A stretch of 64,000 nt of DNA from Pseudomonas lutea (GCF_000759445.1 NZ_JRMB01000003.1:285001-349000); one strand, 5' to 3'. Shown: positions 41,495 to 52,518, counted from the stretch's first letter. Program-made: numbers and translations. The notes: generated by a model from the sequence alone, not told the origin.

Positions 41495-42475
41495 TTAAAT
41501 CGCGTTGCGCAAACTGAGATTTTCCGGATGCGGCTGCAGGTACACCTGCAGCGCAATGTACGGATCGGGGTGTAGGCGAAAATGATGTTTGAGCAGCGTC
41601 AGTGGCACGACCAAGGGCACGATGCCTTGGTGGTACTGATTGATGAGGCCCTGAATTTCTTTCTTGTCGGAAGCACTGAGCGTCTGACGCAGGTAGCCGC
41701 ACAGGTGCTGAAGCACATTGGTGTGCGTGCGACGTGTGGCCGGTTTCTTCAGCGCGCTCATCAGCTGGCTGAAATAGCGCGGTGCGACTTCGGCTGGGTC
41801 ATTACGCCCCATGGTTCCCAACAGATTTCCGAGCGACTTGTACTGGATGGGGTCGTTGGCCATCAACTGGTATTTGTAGCGTGCGTGAAAATCAGTCAGT
41901 GCACGGCGAGTGATGCCGCTTTTCATCAGGGTCTGCCAGGCTGCGTAGGCAAACACCCGAGTGATAAAGTTTTCGCGCAAAACCGGGTCGTTGAGGCGGC
42001 CGTCTTCCTCGACCGGCAGATCTGGGTGACGTGCGCAGAATGCTTGAGCATAGATACCGCGTCCGCCGGTTTCGAAGGGTAAGCCGTTGTCGCGATACAC
42101 CTTGACGCGCTCCAGCCCGCACGATGGTGACTTCTGCATGAAGATATAGCCGCAGATGTCATCCATTTCGCCGGCCATGTGCTCGCCATAGTCGGCCAAT
42201 TGCTGCGTCACGTTCATCGCGGGGTGAACGCTGCCAACCGCCTGCGGATGCTCCGGATCACCGACTAAACGGATGGCTTCGCGAGGAATGCCCATGCCGA
42301 TGGCAACCTCCGGGCAAGCCGGAACGAAATCGAAATACTCGTTGAGGGCACGGGTGAGCAGGTGCGATTCCTTGTGGCCGCCATTAAACCTGACTTCCAC
42401 GCCCATCAGGCAGGCACTGACGCCCAGCTTGGGTTTGGCGACTTGCGCGGCTGATTGCTCGAGTACAGCAGACAT
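41495..42475 (-). CDS. DUF523-DUF1722 (YbgA-type) protein
   Basis: A 326-residue two-domain protein. DUF523 comes first (KLGVSACLMGVEVRFNGGHK..., then MQKSPSCGLERVKVY with conserved Cys). DUF1722/YbgA follows (RALTDFHARYKYQLMAND..., ending PHPENL). It is commonly linked to photolyase genes in proteobacteria and is thought to belong to the photoprotection response. Biochemical function unknown. It is the first gene of the operon with the LitR-like regulator and phrB, behind two TGTACA-type operators. Confidence 0.9.
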   Translation of the reverse strand: MSAVLEQSAAQVAKPKLGVSACLMGVEVRFNGGHKESHLLTRALNEYFDFVPACPEVAIGMGIPREAIRLVGDPEHPQAVGSVHPAMNVTQQLADYGEHMAGEMDDICGYIFMQKSPSCGLERVKVYRDNGLPFETGGRGIYAQAFCARHPDLPVEEDGRLNDPVLRENFITRVFAYAAWQTLMKSGITRRALTDFHARYKYQLMANDPIQYKSLGNLLGTMGRNDPAEVAPRYFSQLMSALKKPATRRTHTNVLQHLCGYLRQTLSASDKKEIQGLINQYHQGIVPLVVPLTLLKHHFRLHPDPYIALQVYLQPHPENLSLRNAI

Positions 42476-42497
42476 GACAACCCCTCGATGGATTTCT

Positions 42498-42521
42498 TGT
42501 ACAGGATTATTGTTCTGTACA
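42498..42521. promoter_or_regulatory. LitR/PplR-type operator 1
   Basis: TGTACA at 42498-42503 and TGTACA at 42516-42521, separated by exactly 12 nt. It matches the P. putida class II LitR site as I recall it, T(G/A)TACA-N12-TGTA(C/T)A. It lies just downstream of the predicted start of transcription. Confidence 0.8.
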
Positions 42522-42531
42522 ACATTGGCTC

Positions 42532-42559
42532 ATCATAGGTTCGTAGCTCTACAAGTCAA
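42532..42559 (-). promoter_or_regulatory. Predicted sigma-70 promoter of the phrB operon
   Basis: On the minus strand, TTGACT (42559-42554), a 16-nt spacer and TATGAT (42537-42532). Transcription should start near 42525, between the two operators. Confidence 0.6.
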
Positions 42560-42571
42560 ACAGTTTGTACA
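42548..42571. promoter_or_regulatory. LitR/PplR-type operator 2
   Basis: TCTACA at 42548-42553 and TGTACA at 42566-42571, again with a 12-nt spacer. It matches the proposed consensus at 11 of 12 positions and covers the -35 element. Bound repressor would block RNA polymerase. Confidence 0.75.
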
Positions 42572-42679
42572 AGATTTCCGGTTGACACGACAGGTTGCTC
42601 CGGTTGGGCGCGGGAACATCACAAGCCGACTGTTCCAGGCACTACCCGTTCTGCTTGGCCGTTCCCTCTCTCGGCCGTG

Positions 42680-44001
<1,322 letters not shown>

Positions 44002-44174
44002 CTAATACTTCGCTCTCATCGCTCAACCGCACGCTCATGCTGTCCTAGTGGACAGCGGCAAAGTGAATCACCAAAACGTGACCTAAAGTTGAGTGATGAT
44101 TCCGACCACGAGCTCATGGCTTGTGAAGAAATAGACTCCGCAATTGCGATGAACGCCACGTAAGGAACTCAGTC

Positions 44175-45077
44175 ATGCACATCTTGCTGACCGGCGGTAC
44201 AGGCTTGATAGGACGTCGTTTGTGTAAGCACTGGCTCGCTCAAGGCCATCAGCTGACGGTCCTCAGTCGCACGCCCGGCGACGTGCCGCGTTTGTGTGGC
44301 GCCGAGGTTCGTGGCATCGCCCACCCGGACGACGTCGGCAGCCAGCACGTCGATGCCGTGGTAAACCTGGCCGGCGCGCCGATTGCCGACCGCCCGTGGA
44401 CGCGCAAGCGCAAAGTACTGTTGTGGGACAGCCGCATAACGCTGACCGAGCAACTGGTGACGTGGCTTGAGCGTCGCGAACAGAAGCCCGACGTTTTTGT
44501 TTCCGGGTCCGCAGTGGGCTGGTACGGCGACGGCGGTGAGCGGGAGCTCGACGAAAGCTCCCCACCGGTCAGCGAAGATTTCGCCAGCCGGCTGTGCATT
44601 GCCTGGGAAGAAACCGCTCAACGGGCCGAAGCGTTGGGCATCCGCGTGGTGCTCGTGCGCACCGGGCTGGTGCTGGCCAACGAAGGCGGGATGCTGCAAC
44701 GTTTGTTACCGCCTTTCAAGATGGGCATGGGCGGACCGATTGGCAACGGACGTCAATGGATGCCCTGGATTCATATTGAAGATCAAATCGCCCTGATTGA
44801 TTTTCTGATGAAACGGGATGACGCCAGAGGTCCCTATAATGCCTGCGCGCCAGCACCGACCCGGAATCGCGATCTCGCCAAAACCCTCGCGTCAGTGCTG
44901 CACCGCCCGGCGTTCATGCCGATGCCGGCCGTGGCGCTCCGCTTGTTGCTTGGCGAGTTATCGATCCTGCTGCTGGGTGGTCAGCGCGCCCGGCCAGACC
45001 GCTTGCAGGAAGCGGGTTTCACTTTCCGATTCACTGATCTGCGCGCGGCACTGGAAAACCTTCTGGGCCGCCACTGA
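44175..45077 (+). CDS. TIGR01777 family epimerase-like SDR protein
   Basis: A 300-residue extended short-chain dehydrogenase. The NAD(P) motif is [14 protein letters not shown] at the N terminus. [10 protein letters not shown] replaces the usual YxxxK active-site context, typical of the YfcH/TIGR01777 group. The C-terminal DUF1731 domain is present ([20 protein letters not shown]...). Members often occur near photolyase and heme genes. Substrate unknown. It lies 14 nt before hemH and is probably in one operon with it. Confidence 0.9.
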   Translation: MHILLTGGTGLIGRRLCKHWLAQGHQLTVLSRTPGDVPRLCGAEVRGIAHPDDVGSQHVDAVVNLAGAPIADRPWTRKRKVLLWDSRITLTEQLVTWLERREQKPDVFVSGSAVGWYGDGGERELDESSPPVSEDFASRLCIAWEETAQRAEALGIRVVLVRTGLVLANEGGMLQRLLPPFKMGMGGPIGNGRQWMPWIHIEDQIALIDFLMKRDDARGPYNACAPAPTRNRDLAKTLASVLHRPAFMPMPAVALRLLLGELSILLLGGQRARPDRLQEAGFTFRFTDLRAALENLLGRH

Positions 45078-45091
45078 CATCAAGGTGTTGC

Positions 45092-46120
45092 ATGACCGAT
45101 CACGCATTACTGCTGGTTAACCTGGGTTCACCGGCGTCTACGTCGGTGGCCGACGTACGCCGTTACCTCAATCAGTTTCTGATGGACCCTTATGTTATTG
45201 ACGTGCCGTGGCCAGTGCGTCGCCTGATCGTCTCGCTGATTCTAATCAAGCGCCCGGAGCAGTCGGCACATGCCTATGCATCGATCTGGTGGGACGAGGG
45301 TTCGCCGCTGGTGGTGCTGAGCAAGCGGCTTCAGCAGGCGATGGTCAAGGAGTGGAAACACGGCCCGGTCGAATTGGCGATGCGCTACGGCGAGCCTTCA
45401 ATTGAAACGGTGCTTACCCGTCTGGCCGCTCAAGGCATCAATAAGGTGACGTTGGCACCGCTTTACCCGCAGTTCGCTGACAGCACGGTGACCACTGTTA
45501 TCGAGGAAGCCAAACGCGTAGTCCGTGAGAAGAAGCTGAGTTTCGACTTCTCGCTGCTGAAGCCGTTTTTCAATCAGCAGGAATACCTGGACGCCCTTGT
45601 GGAGAGCGTGCGTCCTCATTTGCAGCAGGATTACGACCACTTGCTGTTGAGCTTTCACGGCCTCCCCGAGCGTCATATCACCAAGCTCGATCCCACCGGC
45701 AACCACTGCTTTAAGAGCGGCAACTGCTGCCAGACTGTGTCGCCCGAAGTCTTGGCCGTCTGCTACCGCGCGCAGTGCATGCGCTCATCCGCTGAGTTCG
45801 CCAAGCTGATGGGGATCCCCGATGGCAAGTGGTCGGTGTCGTTTCAGTCGCGTCTTGGACGGGCCAAGTGGATCGAACCCTACACCGAGCCGCACTTGGC
45901 CGAGCTAGCCGCGCAAGGCGTGAAGAAGCTGCTGGTCATGTGCCCTGCCTTTGTCGCGGACTGCATCGAGACGCTGGAGGAAATTGGCGATCGCGGCGCA
46001 GAGCAATTCAAGGAAGCAGGGGGCGAGGAACTCGTATTGATCCCGTGCCTGAACGATGACCCGAACTGGGCCAGGGCGCTCAATACCTTGTGCGAAAAGG
46101 CACCGGCGGTGGTGCTTTAG
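45092..46120 (+). CDS. hemH: Ferrochelatase
   Basis: 342 residues; inserts Fe2+ into protoporphyrin IX, the last step of heme synthesis. The N-terminal [10 protein letters not shown], the catalytic His in [10 protein letters not shown], and the C-terminal [15 protein letters not shown] with the conserved Glu are present. It follows the TIGR01777 gene closely. Light-linked control with its neighbours would make sense because porphyrins are photosensitisers, but no operator is seen directly upstream. Confidence 0.97.
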   Translation: MTDHALLLVNLGSPASTSVADVRRYLNQFLMDPYVIDVPWPVRRLIVSLILIKRPEQSAHAYASIWWDEGSPLVVLSKRLQQAMVKEWKHGPVELAMRYGEPSIETVLTRLAAQGINKVTLAPLYPQFADSTVTTVIEEAKRVVREKKLSFDFSLLKPFFNQQEYLDALVESVRPHLQQDYDHLLLSFHGLPERHITKLDPTGNHCFKSGNCCQTVSPEVLAVCYRAQCMRSSAEFAKLMGIPDGKWSVSFQSRLGRAKWIEPYTEPHLAELAAQGVKKLLVMCPAFVADCIETLEEIGDRGAEQFKEAGGEELVLIPCLNDDPNWARALNTLCEKAPAVVL

Positions 46121-46185
46121 TCACACCGAGCAAGAGCGTGTCGGTGAGCGTTGCTCAGCCGCCAGAGTGAAACTGATCTGGCGCA

Positions 46186-46345
46186 TTCGTGAGCAAGCTC
46201 ACTCCCACAGGTGGCTGTGTACGCTGAAGAATCATGGGTGCAGTACCGGAATACTGTGGGAGTGAGCTCACTCCAGCGGTAGCGCGTGTGCTAAAGGAAC
46301 ATGGGTGATGTTGTGGAGGACTGTGGGAGTGAGCTTGCTCGCGAA
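46186..46345. repeat. Cluster of three REP sequences
   Basis: A REP copy at 46186-46210 (minus orientation, containing GAGCAAGCTCACTCCCACAG), a truncated one at 46254-46274 (CTGTGGGAGTGAGCTCACTC) and a full one at 46321-46345 (plus orientation). They are typical Pseudomonas extragenic palindromes after a gene end. Confidence 0.8.
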
Positions 46346-46387
46346 GGGGGGTCGTCCAGTCTTCATCAATGTGAAGTCAAGACAGCA

Positions 46388-46977
46388 TTCGCCAGCAAGC
46401 CGGCTCCTACGGATTTGGCAGCGGCGGGCAAATCAAGGTGTTGCCCAAGCCCATTGGGCGATCCTTGGTGTGAACAGGCATGTCCTACAACCCGTCGCAT
46501 TTCCCGGGCGTGTTGGACGCCCCGTGGCGTCTTCCGGACGTGTCGGAAGACCCATGGCATTTCCCGGACGTGTTGGACACCCATAGCGTTTCCGCAGGTG
46601 TCGGAATACCCGTTGCGTTCCCGGATTGTTGGACGATTCGTTGCGTTTCCCGGACGTGTTGGACACCCCGTAGCGTTTCCGCAGGTGTCGGCATACCCGT
46701 GGCGTTTCCCGGATTTTTCGGACGATTCGTTGCGGTTCCCGTACGTGTTGGACGCCCCGTAGCGTTTCCGCAGGTGTCAGAATACCCGTGGCGTTTCCCG
46801 GATTTTTCGGACGATTCGTTGCGTTTCCCGTACGTGCCGGACGCCCCGTAGCGTTTCCGCAGGTGTCGGCATACCCGTGGCGTTTCCCGGATTTTTTTGA
46901 CGATTCGTGACATTTCCCGGAGTTGTTGGACGACCCGTGGCGTCTCCCGGATCTGTAGGAGCCGGCTTGCTGGCGAA
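46388..46977. mobile_element. 590-bp element bounded by perfect 23-bp inverted REP copies
   Basis: Bases 46388-46410 are the exact reverse complement of 46955-46977 (core AGCCGGCTTGCT). They are a REP subtype different from the GAGTGAGC copies just upstream. The pair brackets the minisatellite. The arrangement looks like an oversized REPIN; mobility is inference, as no target duplication was identified. Confidence 0.6.
46481..46952. repeat. Degenerate ~30-bp minisatellite with 89-bp higher-order order
   Basis: About 16 units of 28-31 bp, each with a core like GTGTTGGACGCCCCGTAGCG followed by TTTCC. From 46570 to 46921, three unit types recur in the order A (...TTTCCGCAG), B (...ATACCCGTGGCG...), C (...GGACGATTCGTTGCG...) four times, with a period near 89 bp. 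89 is not a multiple of 3, which argues against a repeated peptide. Confidence 0.9.
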
Positions 46978-47065
46978 CCGGGCTGAGCATTCGCCGTAGG
47001 TCCACGCGGAATACACGTCGCTCGCAACAATGTTCATAACGCTCAGCCGCTATAACCCGCAGGCG

Positions 47066-47102
47066 AAAAAAGGGGCGTCACGTGAGTGAAGCCCCTTTTT
47101 TT
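47066..47102. terminator. Terminator after uraA
   Basis: AAAAAAGGGGC and its complement GCCCCTTTTTTT flank a 14-nt loop. T runs exist in both directions. It lies just beyond the uraA stop codon. Confidence 0.85.
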
Positions 47103-47116
47103 ATAACGCTATGACG

Positions 47117-48397
47117 CTAAGGCAACTGGTCATCCAGGTGCTTGTTCTTCCATGCATCGTTACCCGGCAGGATGAGATTCAGCACGATGGCGGTCACGGC
47201 GCACAGCGCAATGCCCTTCATGCCGAAATCATCAGGGCCGTTGCCGGTGCCGATGAGTACACCGCCAATACCAAATACCAGCGTAACCGACACGATCACC
47301 AGGTTGCGCGCCTCTGCCAGATCAACCTTGTGGCGAATCAGCGTGTTCATGCCTACCGCCGCGATCGAACCGAACAACAGGCACAGAATCCCGCCCATGA
47401 CCGGCACCGGAATGCTCTGCAGCAATGCCCCAAACTTGCCGATAAACGCCAGGGTGATGGCGAAAATCGCAGCCCAGGTCATGATTTTCGGGTTGTAGTT
47501 TTTGGTCAGCATGACCGCGCCAGTGACCTCGGCGTAGGTCGTGTTGGGCGGCCCCCCGAAAGCGCCGGCCACGGTTGTCGCGATGCCGTCGCCCAGCAGC
47601 GTGCGATGCAGGCCGGGTTTCTTCAGATAATCACGGCCTGTCACGCTGCCCACCGCAATCACGCCGCCGATGTGTTCAATGGCCGGCGCCAGCGCCACTG
47701 GCACAATGAACAGGATGGCCTGCCAGTTGAACTCCGGTGCCGTGAAGTGCGGCAAGGCGAGCCACGGCGCCGCAGCAATCTTCGCCACGTCGACCACGCC
47801 GAAGTAGAAGGACAGCGCGAAACCCACCAGCACGCCCGAGATAATAGGCACCAGACGGAAGATGCCTTTGCCGAACACCGCAACGATCAACGTGGTCAGC
47901 AGCGCGGCCATGGAAATGATGATGGCGGTGTTGTACGGAATCAGCTCGGCGGCGCCATCGCCGGTGCGACCCATGGCCATGTTTGCAGCAATGGGAGCCA
48001 TCGCCAAACCGATGGAAATGATCACCGGGCCGATCACCACGGGCGGCAGCAGGCGGTCGATGAAACCGGTGCCTTTGATCTTCACTGCCAGGCCGAGGAA
48101 GGTGTAGACGAACCCGGCCGCCATGACGCCGCCCATGGTCGCAGCCAGGCCGAACTGCCCTTTGGCGAGGATGATCGGGGTAATGAAGGCAAAGCTGGAG
48201 GCGAGGAATACCGGCACCTGACGCCCCGTCACCACCTGGAAGCACAGTGTGCCGAGCCCTGCGGTGAACAGCGCAACGTTGGGGTCAAGGCCGGTAATCA
48301 GCGGCATCAGTACCAGCGCGCCAAATGCCACGAAGAGCATCTGCGCCCCCGACAATATGGTCCGCCAGAGTGGATCGTTGAACTCATCCGGCTTCAT
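47117..48397 (-). CDS. uraA: Uracil permease (NCS2 family)
   Basis: 426 residues with about 12-14 membrane segments. Family features include the KGQFGLAATMGG and GGVIAVGSVTGRDYLKKPG regions and the FGGPPNTTYAEVTGAVMLTKNY segment with the conserved substrate-site residues. It imports uracil by proton symport. Its ATG overlaps the upp stop by one base (TGATG), so uptake and salvage are made together. Confidence 0.95.
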   Translation of the reverse strand: MKPDEFNDPLWRTILSGAQMLFVAFGALVLMPLITGLDPNVALFTAGLGTLCFQVVTGRQVPVFLASSFAFITPIILAKGQFGLAATMGGVMAAGFVYTFLGLAVKIKGTGFIDRLLPPVVIGPVIISIGLAMAPIAANMAMGRTGDGAAELIPYNTAIIISMAALLTTLIVAVFGKGIFRLVPIISGVLVGFALSFYFGVVDVAKIAAAPWLALPHFTAPEFNWQAILFIVPVALAPAIEHIGGVIAVGSVTGRDYLKKPGLHRTLLGDGIATTVAGAFGGPPNTTYAEVTGAVMLTKNYNPKIMTWAAIFAITLAFIGKFGALLQSIPVPVMGGILCLLFGSIAAVGMNTLIRHKVDLAEARNLVIVSVTLVFGIGGVLIGTGNGPDDFGMKGIALCAVTAIVLNLILPGNDAWKNKHLDDQLP

Positions 48398-49035
48398 CAG
48401 GCGTCCTTCTGCTTGGTGCCGAAGATCTTGTCACCGGCATCGCCCAGGCCCGGAATGATGTAGCCATGTTCGTTCAGGCACTGGTCGATGGACGCCGTGT
48501 AGATGTTGACGTCGGGATGAGCCTTTTCAACCGCAGCGATGCCTTCCGGTGCGGCCACCAGGACCATTGCGCGGATGTCGCGGCAGCCTGCCTTTTTCAA
48601 CAGGTCAATGGTCGCGACCATGGACGAGCCTGTGGCAAGCATCGGGTCGATGATCAGCGCCAGACGCTGGTCGATCTCCAGGGCAAGTTTTTCCAGGTAG
48701 GTATGCGCTTCGAGGGTCTCTTCGTTGCGCGCAACGCCCACGGCGCTGACCTTGGCGCCCGGGATCAGGCTGAGCACACCTTCGAGCATGCCGATGCCCG
48801 CGCGCAGGATTGGCACCACGGTGATTTTCTTGCCGGCGATCTTCTCGACCTGAACCGTACCGGCCCACCCTTCGATGTTGTAGGTTTCCAGCGGCAGGTC
48901 TTTCGTCGCTTCGTAAGTCAGTAGCGCGCCGACTTCCTGGGCCAGTTCACGAAAATTCTTGGTGCTGATGTCGGCACGGCGCATCAGGCCGAGCTTGTGG
49001 CGGATCAGCGGATGGCGGATCTCACGAATGGGCAT
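48397..49035 (-). CDS. upp: Uracil phosphoribosyltransferase
   Basis: About 212 residues; makes UMP from uracil and PRPP. The PRPP loop is [18 protein letters not shown], and the C-terminal [16 protein letters not shown] binds uracil. I chose ATG 49035 ([19 protein letters not shown]), the usual family start. It is the first gene of upp-uraA and diverges from hpt. Confidence 0.97.
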   Translation of the reverse strand: MPIREIRHPLIRHKLGLMRRADISTKNFRELAQEVGALLTYEATKDLPLETYNIEGWAGTVQVEKIAGKKITVVPILRAGIGMLEGVLSLIPGAKVSAVGVARNEETLEAHTYLEKLALEIDQRLALIIDPMLATGSSMVATIDLLKKAGCRDIRAMVLVAAPEGIAAVEKAHPDVNIYTASIDQCLNEHGYIIPGLGDAGDKIFGTKQKDA

Positions 49036-49233
49036 AGGGGAAAGGCTCCAGCGGGCGGGCAAAAAAAACGGCTTAGATTAATCTATTCAGCTGTAACTTG
49101 TCCTGAAGGTTGGCGGCGGGCTTCCACATTTGTGGTACGGCAGTGCAACGTTAGTCCAGAAACACTTGCCCTGATGTCGGCGGATGCGTACCTTTGCCCG
49201 CTTTTCCTCAAACAGCACCCCCTGGAGAGCGTC

Positions 49234-49791
49234 ATGTCCGCTGATCTCGAGCATATCCGTCAAGTCATGCGCGAGGCCGACTGCCTTTACAACGAGGCCG
49301 AAGTCGAGGCCTCCATCGCCCGCGTTGGCGAGCAAATCAATGGCGTGCTGGCCGACCGTAACCCGGTGGTATTTTGCGTAATGAATGGCGGGCTGATCTT
49401 CGCCGGCAAACTGCTCACCCATCTGAATTTTCCGCTGGAAGCGTCCTACCTGCACGCTACCCGCTATCGCAATGAAACCAGCGGCGGCGACCTGTTCTGG
49501 AAAGCCAAACCTGAAGTGTCTTTCATCGACCGTGACGTGCTGATCATTGACGACATCCTTGATGAGGGTCATACCCTCGGCGCGATCATCGACTTCTGCA
49601 AACACGCGGGTGCTCGCGCAGTCCACACTGCCGTACTGATCGACAAGGATCACGACCGCAAAGCGCGGCCGGACCTGAAGGCCGATTTTGTCGGCCTTCC
49701 TTGCATCGATCGCTACATCTTCGGTTACGGCATGGATTACAAAGGCTACTGGCGCAACGCCGCCGGCATTTATGCCGTGAAAGGCATGTAA
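49234..49791 (+). CDS. hpt: Hypoxanthine-guanine phosphoribosyltransferase
   Basis: 185 residues. The PRPP motif is VLIIDDILDEGHT, and the VVFCVMNGGLIFAGKLL loop is typical of HGPRT. It salvages hypoxanthine and guanine to nucleotides. I chose ATG 49234 because GGAG lies 8 nt upstream and family members start near MSADLEHIRQVM. The long upstream frame runs into the divergent upp start. Confidence 0.94.
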   Translation: MSADLEHIRQVMREADCLYNEAEVEASIARVGEQINGVLADRNPVVFCVMNGGLIFAGKLLTHLNFPLEASYLHATRYRNETSGGDLFWKAKPEVSFIDRDVLIIDDILDEGHTLGAIIDFCKHAGARAVHTAVLIDKDHDRKARPDLKADFVGLPCIDRYIFGYGMDYKGYWRNAAGIYAVKGM

Positions 49792-49855
49792 AGAAACTCC
49801 AGGCTGTCTCATGTCGTGAGGTCTACCTGAAATTTTGGGCACTTACCGAGATTGA

Positions 49856-49947
49856 CTGTGGGATCGCGCTTGCCCGCGAAAGCATTCGTCCGGTTATCGT
49901 CGATGCTGCCTGATCTACCGCCTTCGCGGGCAAGCGCGCTCCTACAG
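49856..49947. repeat. REP doublet (REPIN)
   Basis: A REP copy at 49856-49880 (CTGTGGGATCGCGCTTGCCC...) and its inverted partner at 49923-49947, with a 42-bp spacer. It follows the hpt stop codon. Confidence 0.85.
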
Positions 49948-50059
49948 AATGGGGCGTCCATTCGAGTTTCAGAGGTTGCCGATATCGCTCGGCACAACCT
50001 GCAGATGAGCGGCGTACGGCACATGCTAGAGTGCCTCCCACTTTTTTCGGGAGGCGCCC

Positions 50060-50545
50060 ATGCCCTTATCGTTTCGAAGCACCGCTGCGTTGATATTGCT
50101 GATGACGTTGCCACTTCCCGCGCTTGCCGAACCCATGCACGCGCAATACCTCCCGCCGGATGAGCTGTCGGTGCGCGAAGGCGAGCCAGAGCAGCAGCAA
50201 TTGCTGCAGATCATCGAGTATTCGGTGGTAGTGGGCAGCCAGCGACAGTCGAACCAGCAACCCATCCCCGTCACTTCTCCACTGATTGTGCGCCTGAAAG
50301 GCAAGCCCATGAACAAGGGTGCGACCATTGCCGAAGTGTTGATCCATTTCGACGGTGAAAGCAAAAGCCTGAAGAAACCCACCTACGATGAGTCTTCTCG
50401 CACGCTGACGTTGTACTACCCCGCGACCCAGTACCGTGCGGTCATGGATTTGCTGCGCAACGAGAAGGTTTACTGCCAGTTTCTCAGCTACGCCAACGGC
50501 CATGTCTGGGCCGACCTGCACACCGGTAGCGTACGCGCGCGTTGA
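50060..50545 (+). CDS. Periplasmic protein of unknown function
   Basis: 161 residues with a Sec signal peptide (MPLSFRSTAALILLMTLPLPALA, cleavage near residue 23). The mature part has many Gln and beta-rich segments (TSPLIVRLKGKP, TLTLYYPATQYRAVMDLL). GGGAGG lies about 8 nt before the start. I do not recognise a named family. It lies 66 nt ahead of the next small gene, and both may share a transcript. Confidence 0.8.
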   Translation: MPLSFRSTAALILLMTLPLPALAEPMHAQYLPPDELSVREGEPEQQQLLQIIEYSVVVGSQRQSNQQPIPVTSPLIVRLKGKPMNKGATIAEVLIHFDGESKSLKKPTYDESSRTLTLYYPATQYRAVMDLLRNEKVYCQFLSYANGHVWADLHTGSVRAR

Positions 50546-50611
50546 GCCCGCGCACGAGCGGGGGGTAAACTGCCCGCCACGAAATGTCCCGCAAGTCAGT
50601 TGGAGTCAGCA

Positions 50612-50899
50612 ATGCGTAAAGATAAGAAGCAGGTGATTGGCGATGAAATCGGCGACGCCCAGATCAAGCAGTTTCTGGACTTCGAGCCGGTCGACGCTAC
50701 CTCTCCATCGCTGCACAAGCTGATCAAAGCCTATCGCGGCCTGCGCGTTGACGACTTCGCGCGATTCCTTACGTTCTTCAAGGAAGCCGGCTACGACCTC
50801 GACGGCAAGGACGAGCACGGCAATGACTTCGTGACCCTGATCAAGGATCAGCGTAACGCCGAGGATTACATCGAACTGATTGAAAAGGCGAAAGGCTGA
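50612..50899 (+). CDS. PA4642-type conserved small protein
   Basis: A 95-residue soluble protein, starting MRKDKKQVIGDEIGDAQIKQFLDF, with a conserved LHKLIKAYRGLRVDDFARFLTFF core and an ending of the form DQRNAEDYIELI. ATG 50612 is chosen for the GGAG at 8 nt upstream. Found beside mqo in other pseudomonads. No known function. Confidence 0.87.
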   Translation: MRKDKKQVIGDEIGDAQIKQFLDFEPVDATSPSLHKLIKAYRGLRVDDFARFLTFFKEAGYDLDGKDEHGNDFVTLIKDQRNAEDYIELIEKAKG

Positions 50900-50952
50900 G
50901 CAATGACGCTGGGCCAGATTGCCTGACGCCGTGCCGGCACCGGGCGCAAACT

Positions 50953-50983
50953 AAAAACCCCACCTTTTCAGGTGGGGTTTTTT
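50953..50983. terminator. Bidirectional terminator between small protein gene and mqo
   Basis: AAAAACCCCACC, a 6-nt loop, then GGTGGGGTTTTTT. It has T runs on both strands, and the flanking genes are convergent. Confidence 0.92.
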
Positions 50984-51012
50984 GTTGCGCGGGACCTAAG
51001 GGCGGTGAGGTA

Positions 51013-52518
51013 TCAAGCGAAACTTGCCGTTTCGCTGTTCTGCACCAGGTCAAGGCTTTGGTCGCTCTGGGCACTGACACGCTGGTAAAGCTGCGCGTCG
51101 GTTTCCAGCGCTTTTTCGCGGGCCGGGAAGATCTCGTTCAGCTTGGCGGCCCACTCGGTACGCGCTTTATCCGGGAAGCAGCGTTCAAGCAGATCCAGCA
51201 TGATCGAAACCGTCACCGAAGCGCCTGGCGAGGCGCCGAGCAGCGCCGCGAGCGAGCCGTCTTTGGCCGACACCAGTTCGGTACCGAATTGCAGGACGCC
51301 ACCTTTTTTAGGGTCCTTCTTGATGATCTGCACCCGTTGCCCTGCGATTTCCAGCCGCCAGTCTTCAGCTTTGGCCTCTGGGTAAAAACGCCGCAGTGCA
51401 TCCAGTCGCTGCTCCATGGACTGCCGCACTTCGCTGATCAGGTATTTGGTCAGGTCCATGTTGTCACGGGCTACTGCGAGCATCGGAGCGATATTCGCCG
51501 CGCGGATCGACAGCGGCAAGTCCATGAGCGAGCCGTGCTTGAGGAACTTGGTCGTGAACCCGGCATAGGGCCCGAACAGCAGGGATGTCTTGCCGTCGAC
51601 AACTCGGGTGTCCAGGTGCGGTACTGACATGGGCGGGGAACCCACGGCGGCCTGGCTGTAAACCTTGGCCTGGTGATGCTTGACCACTTCAGGGTTGTCG
51701 CAACGCAGCCACTGGCCGCTCACCGGGAAGCCGCCGAAACCCTTGCCTTCTTCGATGCCGGACATCTGCAGCAATGGCAGCGCTGCGCCGCCGGCGCCGA
51801 GGAACACGAATTTGGCGTCGATATCGCGGGTGCTACCGCTGTTCACGTCTTTGATGGTGACGGTCCAGCCATCGCCCTTGCGAGTGAGGTCAGTGACGCG
51901 TTTGCAGTACTTGACCTGTGCATCGGGCGCGCTGGCCAGGTGCTTGAGCAGCAGGTTGGTCAGATTGCCGAAGTTGACGTCCGTGCCATGCATGACCCGG
52001 GTCGCGGCGATGGGCTCGTCGGCCGGACGGCCGGGCATCATCAGTGGCATCCATTCGGCCAGCCTGGCTTTGTCTTCGGTGTACTCCATGGAAGAGAAGG
52101 CGTGATGGGTACGCAGCGCTTCGTAACGCTTTTTCAGATACGCCATGCCTTTTTCACCCTGAACGAAGCTCAGGTGCGGAACCGGGGTGATGAAGGAGCG
52201 CGAAGAACCGAACGTGCCTTTACGAGCGAGGTAGGCCCAGAACTGTTTGGACACCTCGAACTGGGTGTTGATGTGAATCGCTTTTTTGGTGTCGATCGAG
52301 CCATCGGCCGTTTCCGGCGTGTAGTTCAGCTCGCACAGCCCGGCGTGGCCGGTGCCTGCGTTGTTCCAGGGGTTGGAGCTTTCTGCAGCACCGGAATCCA
52401 TGAGCTCCACCACCTCAAGCTTGAGGCTGGGGTCGAGCTCTTTGAGCAGTACGGCGAGGGTGGCACTCATGATGCCTGCCCCGACCAACACTACGTCGAC
52501 TGCTTCGTTATGCGCCAT
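51013..52518 (-). CDS. mqo: Malate:quinone oxidoreductase
   Basis: 501 residues; a peripheral membrane FAD enzyme that oxidises malate to oxaloacetate and passes electrons to quinones, replacing or complementing malate dehydrogenase. The FAD motif is [22 protein letters not shown]. Family segments [17 protein letters not shown] and [23 protein letters not shown] are clear. Single-gene unit. Confidence 0.97.
   Translation of the reverse strand: MAHNEAVDVVLVGAGIMSATLAVLLKELDPSLKLEVVELMDSGAAESSNPWNNAGTGHAGLCELNYTPETADGSIDTKKAIHINTQFEVSKQFWAYLARKGTFGSSRSFITPVPHLSFVQGEKGMAYLKKRYEALRTHHAFSSMEYTEDKARLAEWMPLMMPGRPADEPIAATRVMHGTDVNFGNLTNLLLKHLASAPDAQVKYCKRVTDLTRKGDGWTVTIKDVNSGSTRDIDAKFVFLGAGGAALPLLQMSGIEEGKGFGGFPVSGQWLRCDNPEVVKHHQAKVYSQAAVGSPPMSVPHLDTRVVDGKTSLLFGPYAGFTTKFLKHGSLMDLPLSIRAANIAPMLAVARDNMDLTKYLISEVRQSMEQRLDALRRFYPEAKAEDWRLEIAGQRVQIIKKDPKKGGVLQFGTELVSAKDGSLAALLGASPGASVTVSIMLDLLERCFPDKARTEWAAKLNEIFPAREKALETDAQLYQRVSAQSDQSLDLVQNSETASFA

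Larger units (their letters stand above)
46121..47065. other. Gene-free repeat region between hemH and uraA
   Basis: About 945 bp filled by REP sequences and a degenerate minisatellite. Several open frames cross it on both strands, but their frame is not kept across repeat units of 28-31 bp, so I do not call a protein. Confidence 0.8.

Noticed and set aside
46481-46952. Possible CRISPR array (regular ~30-bp units)
   Set aside because: Units are contiguous and degenerate with no unique spacers of constant length, and no cas genes are near.
46433-47030. Overlapping long open frames (153-190 codons) on both strands with repeated peptides
   Set aside because: They cross the minisatellite, whose units are 28-31 bp with an 89-bp period. 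The frame is therefore not conserved between units, both strands are open, and there are no ribosome sites.
47111-48463. 450-codon plus-strand frame opposite uraA
   Set aside because: Antisense shadow; composition is His/Gln/Arg-rich, as typical for the complement of a membrane-protein gene.
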